Part shown: in pieces, positions 35,261 through 43,961 of the stretch | Numbering within the stretch: the first letter of the stretch is position 1 | How the letters are laid out: each line of letters begins with the position of its first letter | Assembly: GCA_942492835.1 (NCBI GenBank) | Contig: OW818645.1 | Coordinates: 3,906,001 to 3,970,000 of the forward strand | Source of the DNA: GWB2-37-7 sp942492835 | Lineage (GTDB): Bacteria; Bacillota; Clostridia; Lutisporales; Lutisporaceae | Reading direction: 5' to 3' | Length of the DNA: 64,000 bases | The notes under the pieces: model-generated | Seen by the model: only the letters and a program-made list of their open reading frames with translations | Told to the model about the DNA's origin: nothing | Databases searched by the model: none | Program-made: the position numbers and the translations under genes

Positions 35261-35782
35261 ATGAAAATTAATATATTGAAGATTTCAAGGTGTGAGGGTA
35301 TCAAAGAAAATTTTGATATTATCGATAACAATCAGTATGAGTTGGTTTTTAATAATCAGACCTTTAAGACCTTGCCACCCTTAAGTGTAAAAGGATATGC
35401 GGTTAACTATAACGGTAAAATCGAAGTATTGTTGGACATATTCGCCAAGGTAGAGATGCAATGCTCACGCTGTATAGATACCTATGTGCAGGATGTACAT
35501 GCAAATGCAAATCATGTTTTTGTAAAGGAAGGCAATCAATCAGATGTAGATGAAGATGAGCACCTTTTTAAAGGCGATGAGATCGATTTAACGGAAATAG
35601 TATTAAATGAAATTGCTGCAGAATTCCCCATGAAGCCACTATGTAGTGAGGAATGCAAAGGACTTTGTCCTGTATGTGGAGAAAACAACAATAAAACAAA
35701 ATGCAACTGCAAAGCTGGAGAAGTTGATCCAAGATTGCAGATTCTAAAAAAGCTACTTGATGATGAGCAAGGAGGTGTTTGA
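35261..35782 (+). CDS. YceD/DUF177 family protein
   Basis: Member of the DUF177 family implicated in 23S rRNA accumulation in other bacteria, 173 aa. Features are the MQCSRCIDTYVQ CxxC and a second Cys-rich cluster near the C-terminus (CSEECKGLCPVCG plus two more Cys), typical of the zinc-type clostridial form, with an acidic middle (DVDEDEH). Directly precedes rpmF with one base between, the conserved yceD-rpmF arrangement. Confidence 0.9.
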   Translation: MKINILKISRCEGIKENFDIIDNNQYELVFNNQTFKTLPPLSVKGYAVNYNGKIEVLLDIFAKVEMQCSRCIDTYVQDVHANANHVFVKEGNQSDVDEDEHLFKGDEIDLTEIVLNEIAAEFPMKPLCSEECKGLCPVCGENNNKTKCNCKAGEVDPRLQILKKLLDDEQGGV

Positions 35783-35783
35783 G

Positions 35784-35963
35784 ATGGGTTTGCCAAAAAG
35801 AAGACACTCGAAATCCAGAAGAGACAAAAGAAGAGCTAATTGGAAGCTTATTCTACCAGGATTGGTTTCATGCCCACAATGCCATGAGCCAAAGCTACCA
35901 CATAGAGTTTGTAGATCATGTGGATACTATAAAAATAAAACAGTTATTGATGTAGAGAAATAA
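35784..35963 (+). CDS. rpmF: 50S ribosomal protein L32
   Basis: Large-subunit protein, 59 aa, starting GLPKRRHSKSRRDKRRA. A zinc site is formed by CPQCHEP and CRSCGYY (C+ form). ATG 35784 is chosen, with AAGGAGGTG upstream; the longer frame runs into yceD. A terminator follows, separating it from the fapR unit. Confidence 0.96.
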   Translation: MGLPKRRHSKSRRDKRRANWKLILPGLVSCPQCHEPKLPHRVCRSCGYYKNKTVIDVEK

Positions 35964-35970
35964 TTGGATG

Positions 35971-36002
35971 ACAGCTGTATAATATACGGCTGTTATTTTT
36001 TT
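35971..36002 (+). terminator. Terminator after rpmF
   Basis: ACAGCTGTA pairs with TACGGCTGT (9 bp, one G-U), 5-nt loop, then seven T after TA. Confidence 0.85.
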
Positions 36003-36122
36003 ATGCAAATTTAATAGTATATATTTTCATATTGTGTATAATTTGTTAAAATGGTTATAGAACTTGATAATATGGTAAGGAATAAAGACTAACCCAAGAA
36101 AAAAATAAAAAATAAAAAACAG

Positions 36123-36151
36123 TTGCATAACTACCTAGCATAATATATACT
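36123..36151 (+). promoter_or_regulatory. Promoter of the fapR-plsX-fab operon
   Basis: TTGCAT, 17 bp, TATACT. The predicted start near 36158 falls at the FapR operator, the layout expected for a repressed promoter. Confidence 0.75.
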
Positions 36152-36156
36152 TTATA

Positions 36157-36173
36157 TTAGCACTAGGTACTAA
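36157..36173 (+). promoter_or_regulatory. FapR operator
   Basis: TTAGCACTAGGTACTAA: a 17-bp palindrome with one mismatched pair, matching the known FapR box (TTAGTAC...GTACTAA arms). It overlaps the transcription start of the operon and lies 28 bp before fapR, so autoregulation is expected, relieved by malonyl-CoA as established in Bacillus. A partial half-site (ACCTAG) sits at 36133-36138 within the promoter spacer. Confidence 0.85.
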
Positions 36174-36200
36174 TTCTAACTACTATAAGGAGAGTGTACC

Positions 36201-36791
36201 ATGGGCAAAAATGGAATGAGCAAAAAAGAAAGACAAAAGAGTTTGCTTGAGAAGCTTGAACAGGAACCATTTGTAACAGATGAAGAACTTTCAGAGGCTT
36301 TTGTAGTGAGTATTCAGACTATAAGACTAGATAGGCTGGAGCTTGGTATTCCAGAATTAAGAGAGCGAATAAGAAATGTAGCAGAGAACAACTATAGTAA
36401 GGTTAAATCCATTCATGGCAGGGAAATAGTTGGGGAGCTTATAGACCTTGAGCTTGGTAAAATGGGTATGTCAATACTTGAGACAGATAGCAGCTTTGCC
36501 TTTGAGAAAACAGATGTGGTAAAGGGACATCATATTTTTGCTCAAGCAGAATCCTTAGCTATAGCAGTCATAGATGCTAGTGTAGCACTAATCGGAGTTG
36601 CAAATATAAAATATAAAACCCCTGTTTTTGCAGGTGATAAACTTGTAGCAAAAGCTGAGGTGACTAGAACGAGAGGCAATAAATACTTTGTTTGGGTATT
36701 TATTAAAGTAAGACAAACAGAAGTGTTTAGGGGCAAGTTCATATTAGTTTCTTTCAGTAATGACAAAAATGACAAAAACAAGGGGGAATAA
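36201..36791 (+). CDS. fapR: Fatty acid biosynthesis repressor FapR
   Basis: Malonyl-CoA-sensing repressor. N-terminal winged helix-turn-helix (MSKKERQKSLLEKLEQEPF, SIQTIRLDRLELGIPELRER) linked to a C-terminal hot-dog domain (KGHHIFAQAESLAIAVIDA, NIKYKTPVFAGDKLVAKAEV). Length is 196 aa. GGAGAG precedes the ATG. First gene of the plsX-fab operon with its own operator just upstream. Confidence 0.94.
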   Translation: MGKNGMSKKERQKSLLEKLEQEPFVTDEELSEAFVVSIQTIRLDRLELGIPELRERIRNVAENNYSKVKSIHGREIVGELIDLELGKMGMSILETDSSFAFEKTDVVKGHHIFAQAESLAIAVIDASVALIGVANIKYKTPVFAGDKLVAKAEVTRTRGNKYFVWVFIKVRQTEVFRGKFILVSFSNDKNDKNKGE

Positions 36792-36793
36792 AA

Positions 36794-37810
36794 ATGAAAA
36801 TAGCTATAGATGCAATGGGTGGAGATAACGCACCAAAATCTACTGTAGAGGGCGCAGTTTTAGCAGTAAAGGAATATGGAGTAAATGTTTGCCTTGTAGG
36901 TATCAAGGAAGATATATCTAAATATCTAAGTGAAGAAGACAAAAAGGATAGTAGGATAAGTATTCTCGAAGCATCAGAGGTAATTAACAACGATGATGCA
37001 CCTGTTTCAGCTATCAAGCATAAGAAAGATTCTTCAATGGTCGTGGGTTTAAAACTAGTCAAGGAAGGCAGCTTCGATGCTTTTCTTTCAGCAGGAAGCA
37101 CAGGCGCTATTTTAGCAGGCTCACTACTTAAAGTAGGCAGAATAAAAGGAATTAGCAGACCTGCACTTTCACCACTGTTACCAACAACCAAGGGCTCATG
37201 TATGATTATAGATGCAGGAGCAAATGTGGATTCAAAGCCTAAAAATTTGCAGCAATTTGCTGTCATGGGTTCTATATATATGGAAAAAGTTATGGGGATA
37301 AAAAACCCAAGAATTGGGCTTCTTAATATTGGGACAGAGGAAGGAAAGGGTAATGACCTAACTAAAGAAAGTTTTGAGCTTATAAAAAAGTTGGATTTAA
37401 ATTTTGTAGGAAATATAGAAGCTAGAGATTTTATTGATGGTGTATGCGATGTTTGTGTATGTGATGGTTTTGCTGGAAATGTACTTCTTAAGAGTACAGA
37501 AGGTGTAGCACAAACTATTTTCGATATTCTAAAGCTCACATTTATGCAAAATACTATATCCAAGATTGCGGCTTTAATGCTGAAAAAAGGTTTGAAGGCT
37601 TTTAAGAAAAGATTTGATTATAAAGAGTATGGCGGAGCACCATTCCTAGGTATTGATGGAATAATAATAAAAGCCCATGGTAGTTCAGATTCAAAAGCGA
37701 TAAAGAATGCAGTTAGACAGGCAAAACTATTATATGATAACAAATGCCTGGACATGATAAGACAAGAAATATCAAAATTAGGGGCTGATAATGTTGGAAA
37801 TGACGAATAA
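36794..37810 (+). CDS. plsX: Phosphate acyltransferase PlsX
   Basis: Converts acyl-ACP to acyl-phosphate for phospholipid synthesis. Start KIAIDAMGGDNAPKSTVEGA, followed by SAGSTGAILAGSL, and NVGNIEARDF and CDGFAGNVLLKSTEG-type segments. Length is 338 aa. It starts 2 nt after fapR with GGGGG upstream and overlaps fabH by 20 nt. Confidence 0.96.
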   Translation: MKIAIDAMGGDNAPKSTVEGAVLAVKEYGVNVCLVGIKEDISKYLSEEDKKDSRISILEASEVINNDDAPVSAIKHKKDSSMVVGLKLVKEGSFDAFLSAGSTGAILAGSLLKVGRIKGISRPALSPLLPTTKGSCMIIDAGANVDSKPKNLQQFAVMGSIYMEKVMGIKNPRIGLLNIGTEEGKGNDLTKESFELIKKLDLNFVGNIEARDFIDGVCDVCVCDGFAGNVLLKSTEGVAQTIFDILKLTFMQNTISKIAALMLKKGLKAFKKRFDYKEYGGAPFLGIDGIIIKAHGSSDSKAIKNAVRQAKLLYDNKCLDMIRQEISKLGADNVGNDE

Positions 37811-38801
37811 GCATGCTGGTATTATTGCAACTGGAAGCTATGTACCGGAGAGAAAATTAACAAATGAATACTTTGAAAAAATAGTTGATACAAATGATGA
37901 GTGGATAATTTCAAGAACTGGTATCGAGGAAAGAAGAGTGGTTGATGAAAATACTGCTACTTCAGATATTGCAACAAAAGCTGCGCTAAAGGCACTGGAG
38001 AAATCTGGTATAACTACAGAAGAGATAGATCTTATCATTGTAGCAACAGTAACACCGGACATGGCATTTCCTTCTACGGCATGTATTGTTCAAAAAAATA
38101 TAGGAGCTGTCAATGCGGCGGCTTTTGATATTGAAGCAGCTTGCTCAGGCTTTATATATGCGCTAACAATAGCAGAGAGCTTTGTAAGCAAAGGAGTCTT
38201 TAAAAATGTACTGATTATTGGAGCAGAGACTCTTTCTAAAATAACCGATTATACAGATAGAAACACTTGTGTGCTTTTTGGTGATGGAGCGGGTGCAGCT
38301 ATTGTCTCGGAGGTAGAGGAAGGCTATGGGATACTATCCTCACATATAGGAGCTAATGGTAGTGCAGGACACCTTCTTACAAAACCAGCAGGAGGCTCAA
38401 GGCTGCCTGCTTCAGAACAAACTTTAAAAGATGGACTTCATTACATACAAATGGATGGCAGTGAGGTATTTAAATTTGCAATAAAGATAATGGGTGAAGC
38501 AGCAGAAAAAGCTTTAGAAGGCTGCAACATGTGTAAGGAAGATATAGATTTTCTAATACCACATCAAGCAAATACCAGAATTATTGATTCAGCTATAAAA
38601 AGACTGAAGATATCACGAGATAAGGTTTATGTAAATGTAAATAAATATGGGAATATGTCATCAGCATCTATTGCGGTAGCACTTGATGAAGCTAATGAGA
38701 AAAACTTATTAAAGGATGATGCTATTGTTGTATTGGTTGGCTTTGGCGGAGGCTTGACTTGGGGTTCTAATGTTATGAGATGGAAAAATTTCAGGAGGTA
38801 A
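37791..38801 (+). CDS. fabH: Beta-ketoacyl-ACP synthase III
   Basis: Condenses acetyl-CoA with malonyl-ACP to start fatty acid synthesis. Catalytic triad visible: Cys in EAACSGFIYAL, His in PHQANTRI, Asn in NKYGNMSSAS. The FabH signature DEWIISRTGIEERR is present; 336 aa. ATG 37791 has AGGGG 7 nt upstream inside plsX; ATG 37800 is an alternative that removes three residues. Confidence 0.96.
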   Translation: MLEMTNKHAGIIATGSYVPERKLTNEYFEKIVDTNDEWIISRTGIEERRVVDENTATSDIATKAALKALEKSGITTEEIDLIIVATVTPDMAFPSTACIVQKNIGAVNAAAFDIEAACSGFIYALTIAESFVSKGVFKNVLIIGAETLSKITDYTDRNTCVLFGDGAGAAIVSEVEEGYGILSSHIGANGSAGHLLTKPAGGSRLPASEQTLKDGLHYIQMDGSEVFKFAIKIMGEAAEKALEGCNMCKEDIDFLIPHQANTRIIDSAIKRLKISRDKVYVNVNKYGNMSSASIAVALDEANEKNLLKDDAIVVLVGFGGGLTWGSNVMRWKNFRR

Positions 38802-38803
38802 AT

Positions 38804-39742
38804 ATGTTCAACACAGAGATTTGTGATCTGCTTAATATAAAGTATCCAATTATACAGGGCGGTATGGCTTGGGTAGCCACAGCAGAATTGGCAGCGGCTG
38901 TATCTAATGCAGGGGGTTTGGGTATAATAGGAGCTGGTAATGCTCCTGCAGATTATGTAAGAAATGAAATTAAAAAGGCTAGAAAACTTACAGATAAACC
39001 TTTTGGAGTAAATATAATGTTACTTTCTCCTTTTGTAGAAGATGTAATAAATGCAGTCTACGAAGAAAGAGTATCTGTAATTACAACAGGTGCAGGCAAT
39101 CCTGGAAAATATATTGCTATGTTCAAGGAAATAGGAACTAAGGTTATACCAGTAATTCCATCAGTTGCTTTAGCAAGGAAGATGGAAAAAGAAGGCGTTG
39201 ATGCAGTTATAGCAGAGGGTACTGAGTCTGGAGGACATGTAGGTGAGTTAACCACTATTGTATTAGTTCCTCAGGTAGTTGATGCTGTAAGCATACCTGT
39301 TATTGCAGCAGGTGGTATTGCAGACGGAAGAGGCTTTGTATCGGCTTTAGCTTTAGGCGCAAAGGGAGTACAGTTAGGTACAATATTTGTATGTGCAGAA
39401 GAATGTACAGCCCATGACAATTATAAAAAGTCAATAATAAAAGCAAGCGATAGAGGAACTATTGTAACAGGCAGAACTACAGGGCACCCTGTTAGAATAA
39501 TAAAAAATAAGCTAGCTAGACAGTATGATAAGCTGGAAAGCATGGGCGCAACTATGGATGAACTTGAGAAGCTGGGAGAAGGAAAACTTAAAAATGCAGT
39601 TGTTGATGGTGATTCTGATTATGGTTCAATAATGGCAGGTCAGATAAGCGGAATGGTAAATGAGATAAAACCAGCAAGAAAAATTATAGAAGATATTATA
39701 AATGATGCGAAATCAACTATCAGTATGTTAAATCAAATATAG
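38804..39742 (+). CDS. fabK: Enoyl-ACP reductase II (FMN type)
   Basis: Flavoprotein that reduces enoyl-ACP, replacing FabI in many Clostridia and streptococci. TIM-barrel nitronate-monooxygenase-like fold: KYPIIQGGMAWVATAELAAA, FGVNIMLLSP, EGTESGGHVG, VIAAGGIADGRG and LGAKGVQLGT. Length is 312 aa. ATG 38804 with AGGAGG 6 nt upstream; the longer frame runs into fabH. No fabI is seen, so this is probably the main enoyl reductase. Confidence 0.94.
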   Translation: MFNTEICDLLNIKYPIIQGGMAWVATAELAAAVSNAGGLGIIGAGNAPADYVRNEIKKARKLTDKPFGVNIMLLSPFVEDVINAVYEERVSVITTGAGNPGKYIAMFKEIGTKVIPVIPSVALARKMEKEGVDAVIAEGTESGGHVGELTTIVLVPQVVDAVSIPVIAAGGIADGRGFVSALALGAKGVQLGTIFVCAEECTAHDNYKKSIIKASDRGTIVTGRTTGHPVRIIKNKLARQYDKLESMGATMDELEKLGEGKLKNAVVDGDSDYGSIMAGQISGMVNEIKPARKIIEDIINDAKSTISMLNQI

Positions 39743-39753
39743 GAGGTACTATT

Positions 39754-40698
39754 TTGGCTAAAATAGCATGTATTTTTCCCGGTCAAGGAGCACAATATAG
39801 CGGTATGGGAAAAGAAATTGCCGAAAACTACAGCCAAGCAATGGAAGTATTTGAAATTGCCAGCGATAGATTACGAATAGATATGAAAAAGCTTTGCTTT
39901 GAAGGAAGTGAAGAGGATTTAAAGAAAACAGAAAACACACAGCCTTCAATTCTAACTACAAGTATTGCAATACAAGAGGTTTTAAAGCTGCATGGTATAC
40001 AACCAGATGTAACTGCAGGACTTAGCCTTGGTGAGTATTCAGCCTTAGTTACTTCAAGAGCTATAGATTTTACTGATGCATTAGAGCTTGTAAAGAAGAG
40101 AGGCAAATACATGCAGGAAGCTGTTCCTATGGGAGAAGGTACCATGGCTGCGATAATGGGATTACCAAAGGAAGATGTGATTGAATGTCTGAAGCTGGTA
40201 AGCGGCTATGGGGTAGTAGAAGCTGCAAACTATAATTGTCCTGGGCAGATAGTTATTTCAGGGCATAGCAAAGCAGTTGAACGTGCATGCAGTATGCTAA
40301 AGGAAAAGGGTGCAAGAAAAGTAAAGCTTTTACCTGTAAGTGCGCCGTTTCATTCAAGCTTACTAAAACCTGCAGGTAAAAAGCTTGAGAAGGATCTTGA
40401 AAATATTTCTTTGAAGGATTTGGAAGTACCAGTAGTAGCAAATGTTCATGCACAATTTATCAAGGATAAAAATGAAGTGAAAAAATGTCTTGTAGAGCAG
40501 GTAAGTTCATCTGTTCTTTGGGAAGACAGTGTACAAAATATGATAGACAATGGAGTAGATACCTTTATAGAAGTTGGTCCAGGCAAAGGCCTTTCTTCCT
40601 TCATAAAGAAAATTGACAAGAACGTTTTCGTTTTTAATGTTGAGGACATTCGCTCACTGGAAAACACAATAACTTGTATAAGGGAGAGAGCAAAATGA
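39754..40698 (+). CDS. fabD: Malonyl-CoA:ACP transacylase
   Basis: Loads malonate onto ACP. IFPGQGAQYSGMGKEI at the start; nucleophile elbow GLSLGEYSALV (Leu where E. coli has His before the Ser, a form I believe is common in Clostridia); APFHSSLLKPA holds the catalytic His. Length is 314 aa. TTG start, with AGGAGG 9 nt upstream. The stop overlaps the fabG ATG by 4 nt. Confidence 0.96.
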   Translation: MAKIACIFPGQGAQYSGMGKEIAENYSQAMEVFEIASDRLRIDMKKLCFEGSEEDLKKTENTQPSILTTSIAIQEVLKLHGIQPDVTAGLSLGEYSALVTSRAIDFTDALELVKKRGKYMQEAVPMGEGTMAAIMGLPKEDVIECLKLVSGYGVVEAANYNCPGQIVISGHSKAVERACSMLKEKGARKVKLLPVSAPFHSSLLKPAGKKLEKDLENISLKDLEVPVVANVHAQFIKDKNEVKKCLVEQVSSSVLWEDSVQNMIDNGVDTFIEVGPGKGLSSFIKKIDKNVFVFNVEDIRSLENTITCIRERAK

Positions 40699-41438
40699 AA
40701 CTAACAGGTAAAACAGCCATAGTTACAGGGGGAGCGAGAGGAATAGGAAGGGCAATTGCATTGACTTTAGCTGCAGCGGGTGCAAACATAGTAATTAATT
40801 ATTCAAGCAGCAGCAAAGCGGCAGATGAAGTTGTAAATGAAGCTAAAAAGCTTGGAGTATCAGCATTGTCTTTAAAAGCTGATGTATCAAAGAATGAAGA
40901 AATAGAAAATTTAGTTAAACAAGTATTAAATGATTTCGGCAGCATAGATATATTAGTAAATAATGCGGGGATAACCCGTGACAATCTGCTGATTAGAATG
41001 TCTGAGAAAGATTTTATGGATGTTATTGATATAAATTTAAAGGGTGCATTTATTTGTACAAAGCATGTAGCTAAAGTAATGATAAAGCAAAGATCAGGTA
41101 AAATCATTAATATAGCCTCAGTAGTAGGTGTAATGGGAAACGCGGGACAATCCAATTATTCTGCTTCTAAAGCTGGTTTAATAGGTTTTACTAAATCAAT
41201 TGCCAAGGAGATAGCAAGTCGCGGCATAAATGTTAACGCAGTTGCTCCAGGATATATTCAAACAGATATGACTGCTTCACTGCCTGATAAGGTAAAAGAA
41301 GAATTTATCAATGGGATACCTTTAAAAAGGGCAGGATTGCCGCAAGATGTAGCAAATGCGGTACTATTTCTATCTTCGGAATATTCTGACTATATAACAG
41401 GTCAAGTAATTCATATTGACGGTGGAATGGTAATGTAA
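40695..41438 (+). CDS. fabG: 3-oxoacyl-ACP reductase
   Basis: NADPH-dependent short-chain dehydrogenase of the elongation cycle. Cofactor loop TGGARGIGRAIA, LVNNAGITRDNL, active-site Ser in IINIASVVGVMGN and YSASKAG (Tyr and Lys). Length is 247 aa. ATG 40695 is chosen, with GGGAGAGAG upstream; the longer frame starts inside fabD. Confidence 0.96.
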   Translation: MKLTGKTAIVTGGARGIGRAIALTLAAAGANIVINYSSSSKAADEVVNEAKKLGVSALSLKADVSKNEEIENLVKQVLNDFGSIDILVNNAGITRDNLLIRMSEKDFMDVIDINLKGAFICTKHVAKVMIKQRSGKIINIASVVGVMGNAGQSNYSASKAGLIGFTKSIAKEIASRGINVNAVAPGYIQTDMTASLPDKVKEEFINGIPLKRAGLPQDVANAVLFLSSEYSDYITGQVIHIDGGMVM

Positions 41439-41475
41439 TATTATCTAAATATAATCTCGAAGGGAGGTGAACAGG

Positions 41476-41703
41476 ATGATATTTGAGAAGGTGCAAGAAA
41501 AGGTTGCAGAGCAACTAGGTGTAGAGGCTGATGAGGTTTTGATGGAATCTTCCTTCATAGATGATTTAGGCGCAGATTCACTTGATATAGTTGAATTACT
41601 AATGGCACTTGAAGAGGAGTTTGATATTGAAATTCCGGATGAAGAAGCTGAGAAGCTAGCTTCAGTTGGAGATGTAGTTGAGTACATAAAAAATAATCAA
41701 TAA
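41476..41703 (+). CDS. acpP: Acyl carrier protein
   Basis: Acidic 75-residue carrier with the phosphopantetheine attachment Ser in LGADSLDIVELLMALE and a further acidic helix EFDIEIPDEEAEKL. ATG 41476 has GGGAGGTGA upstream; the GTG at 41467 is part of that ribosome site. A terminator follows, so high-level acpP transcripts may end here. Confidence 0.97.
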   Translation: MIFEKVQEKVAEQLGVEADEVLMESSFIDDLGADSLDIVELLMALEEEFDIEIPDEEAEKLASVGDVVEYIKNNQ

Positions 41704-41708
41704 AAGTT

Positions 41709-41734
41709 GTCCCGATAAATCGGGGCTCTTTTTT
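41709..41734 (+). terminator. Intrinsic terminator after acpP
   Basis: A short GC-rich stem (GTCCCGA / TCGGGGC, with one G-U) with a 4-nt loop, then eight T. It separates fabF from the rest of the fab operon, at least in part. Confidence 0.85.
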
Positions 41735-41865
41735 TTGATAAATATGTATACAAATTACAATAAAGGTAATATCTAGGGCTGATTAATAACCAGCCCCTCA
41801 AAAAATTAATTATGCTTAATATAAGCTTTTTTATATATTTTTTATGGATTAAGGAGGGGAATCAT

Positions 41866-43107
41866 TTGGAAAACAGAAGAGTTGTAATAACGGGTCTAGG
41901 AATAATTTCACCTATAGGTACAGGGGTTGAACAGTTTTTTTCTGCTTTGAAGGAAGGTAAATGTGGAATAGATACAGTAACAAGATTTGATACAGAGGGC
42001 TATGATGCAAAAATTGCGGGAGAAGTAAAGGATTTTGATCCTCTAGAATATATTGATAAAAAAGAAGCAAAAAGAATGGATAGATATACTCAACTTGCAG
42101 TTGCAGCTTCAAAGATGGCAGTTTTGTCATCTGAGCTTAATTTAGAGGAGATAGATAGTAATAGACTAGGTGTATGTATTGGATCGGGTATAGGTGGCAT
42201 GGAGACCTTGGAGACACAACATAAAATACTTATGGAGAAAGGGCCTGGTAGAGTTAGCCCATTCTTTGTGCCTATGATGATTTCAAACATTGCTGCAGGA
42301 AATATTTCTATTGCATTTAAAGCAAAGGGTCCCAATATTACTGTAGTAACAGCCTGTGCATCAGGGACTAACGCAATTGGTGAGGCTTTTAAAATTATTC
42401 AAAGAGGCGATGCAGAGCTTATGATATCAGGAGGTACAGAAGCATCCATAACTCCTTTAGCTTTTGCAGGTTTCTGTGCGATGAAGGCATTGTCTACAAG
42501 AAACGATGACCCCAAAAGTGCAAGTAGACCTTTTGACAAGGATAGAGATGGCTTCGTTATGGGAGAGGGAGCAGGCATGTTGATATTAGAAGAGCTGGAG
42601 CATGCATTAAAAAGAGGAGCACACATATACGCAGAGATGGCGGGCTATGGTACGGCAGGAGATGCATATCATATTACTGCACCAGATCCAGAAGGAGATG
42701 GAGCTTTTAGAGCAATGCAAGCTGCGGTTAGGGATGCAGGAATAAAGCCAGAAGAAATAGACTATATTAATGCACATGGTACTTCTACAGAAATGAATGA
42801 TAAGCTTGAGACAATGGCTATTAAGAGACTTATGGGAGAAAATGCTAAGGATGTAGCAATAAGCTCAACTAAGTCGATGATGGGTCACTTGCTTGGAGCG
42901 GCTGGAGCAGTTGAGGCTGCGGCTTGTATAATGGCAATAAATGAAAGCATTATACCTCCAACAATTAACTACACAACACCTGATGAAAATTGTGATTTAA
43001 ACTATGTGCCAAATAAATTTATAAAGAAGAAAGTTTCATATGCAATGTCAAATTCTTTGGGTTTTGGTGGGCATAATGCAACTATAATATTGAAAAAATA
43101 TCAATAA
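41866..43107 (+). CDS. fabF: Beta-ketoacyl-ACP synthase II
   Basis: Elongating condensing enzyme. Cys-His-His triad: TACASGTNAIGEAF, NAHGTSTEMND, GHLLGAAGAVEAAA; signature VVITGLGIISPIG at the start. TTG 41866 is chosen, with AAGGAGGGG just upstream; the 18-residue longer frame from ATG 41812 would include odd hydrophobic residues and no ribosome site. Length is 413 aa. Preceded by a 162-base gap holding a terminator and a GGGCTG/CAGCCC hairpin; no FapR box seen there. Confidence 0.95.
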   Translation: MENRRVVITGLGIISPIGTGVEQFFSALKEGKCGIDTVTRFDTEGYDAKIAGEVKDFDPLEYIDKKEAKRMDRYTQLAVAASKMAVLSSELNLEEIDSNRLGVCIGSGIGGMETLETQHKILMEKGPGRVSPFFVPMMISNIAAGNISIAFKAKGPNITVVTACASGTNAIGEAFKIIQRGDAELMISGGTEASITPLAFAGFCAMKALSTRNDDPKSASRPFDKDRDGFVMGEGAGMLILEELEHALKRGAHIYAEMAGYGTAGDAYHITAPDPEGDGAFRAMQAAVRDAGIKPEEIDYINAHGTSTEMNDKLETMAIKRLMGENAKDVAISSTKSMMGHLLGAAGAVEAAACIMAINESIIPPTINYTTPDENCDLNYVPNKFIKKKVSYAMSNSLGFGGHNATIILKKYQ

Positions 43108-43120
43108 ATGATATACTTAG

Positions 43121-43162
43121 AGATTGGTAATGACTAATATTTTAGTTATTACCAATCTTTTC
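43121..43162 (+). terminator. Intrinsic terminator after fabF
   Basis: A 17-bp stem (43121-43137 with 43142-43158, one G-U pair), 4-nt loop, then TTTTC. Confidence 0.85.
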
Positions 43163-43241
43163 ACATATTTTTATATACCTGTATATATGTAAATTGATGA
43201 GCAGTATACATATATGTTTGTATACAATAGGAGGAATTAAC

Positions 43242-43961
43242 TTGTTAACCAAAGGGAGCAGAAGAGAAGAAAAACTAAAGGAATTGCAAAAAAATATAGG
43301 ATATGCTTTCAATGACTCATCACTGTTAAATATAGCTCTGACTCACAGCTCTTACACAGCTAATAGAGTTGAGAAGCTTGAACATTACGAAAGACTGGAG
43401 TTTCTTGGGGATTCTATATTAAGTATGATAGTAAGTCAGTACATATTTAGGAACTGTAAGGAGCTTGCTGAAGGTCAGCTTACTAGGATAAGAGCAAATA
43501 TAGTATGTGAATCATCTTTGCATGAAGCTGCTGAAATATTAAGCTTGGGAGATTATTTACTTATCAGCAAAGGGGAAGAGCTAACTGGAGGACGAAGTAG
43601 AGTATCTATTTTAGCAGATGCCTATGAGGCATTGTTAGCAGCGATATATCTTGATGGTGGTATAAACAAAGCCAAAAGCTTTGTGCTAAATACTCTAAAA
43701 GATATTATAAAGCGAGCAATACAAAACAAAATAATATCTGATTATAAATCTTATGTACAAGAACATATTCAAAAGACAAGTCAAGCAAAAATAAGCTATG
43801 AGCTGCTTTTGGAAGAAGGACCTGCTCACAGCAGAACCTTCAAAATGGCTATGATGCTGGATGATAAAGTAATTGGGATAGGTAGTGGCAATAGCAAAAA
43901 GGAAGCACAGCAAGCTGCAGCTAAAAGTGCAATGGAAGAGCTGGAAATAGAATATGAATAA
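43242..43961 (+). CDS. rnc: Ribonuclease III
   Basis: Double-strand RNA endonuclease. Catalytic signature ERLEFLGDSILSMIV near residue 45, ADAYEALLAAIYLDGG, and a C-terminal double-strand RNA-binding domain (about 165-235). TTG 43242 is chosen, with AGGAGG 7 nt upstream; the longer frame from 43194 has no support. Length is 239 aa. It starts the rnc...smc-ftsY block. Long RNA hairpins in this window (e.g. before rimM) are plausible substrates. Confidence 0.95.
   Translation: MLTKGSRREEKLKELQKNIGYAFNDSSLLNIALTHSSYTANRVEKLEHYERLEFLGDSILSMIVSQYIFRNCKELAEGQLTRIRANIVCESSLHEAAEILSLGDYLLISKGEELTGGRSRVSILADAYEALLAAIYLDGGINKAKSFVLNTLKDIIKRAIQNKIISDYKSYVQEHIQKTSQAKISYELLLEEGPAHSRTFKMAMMLDDKVIGIGSGNSKKEAQQAAAKSAMEELEIEYE

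Noticed and set aside
36754..37563. A 269-codon open frame on the minus strand opposite plsX
   Set aside because: It mirrors the codon pattern of plsX, which is a certain gene, has Ser/Pro/Phe-rich low-complexity product typical of antisense frames, and no ribosome site.
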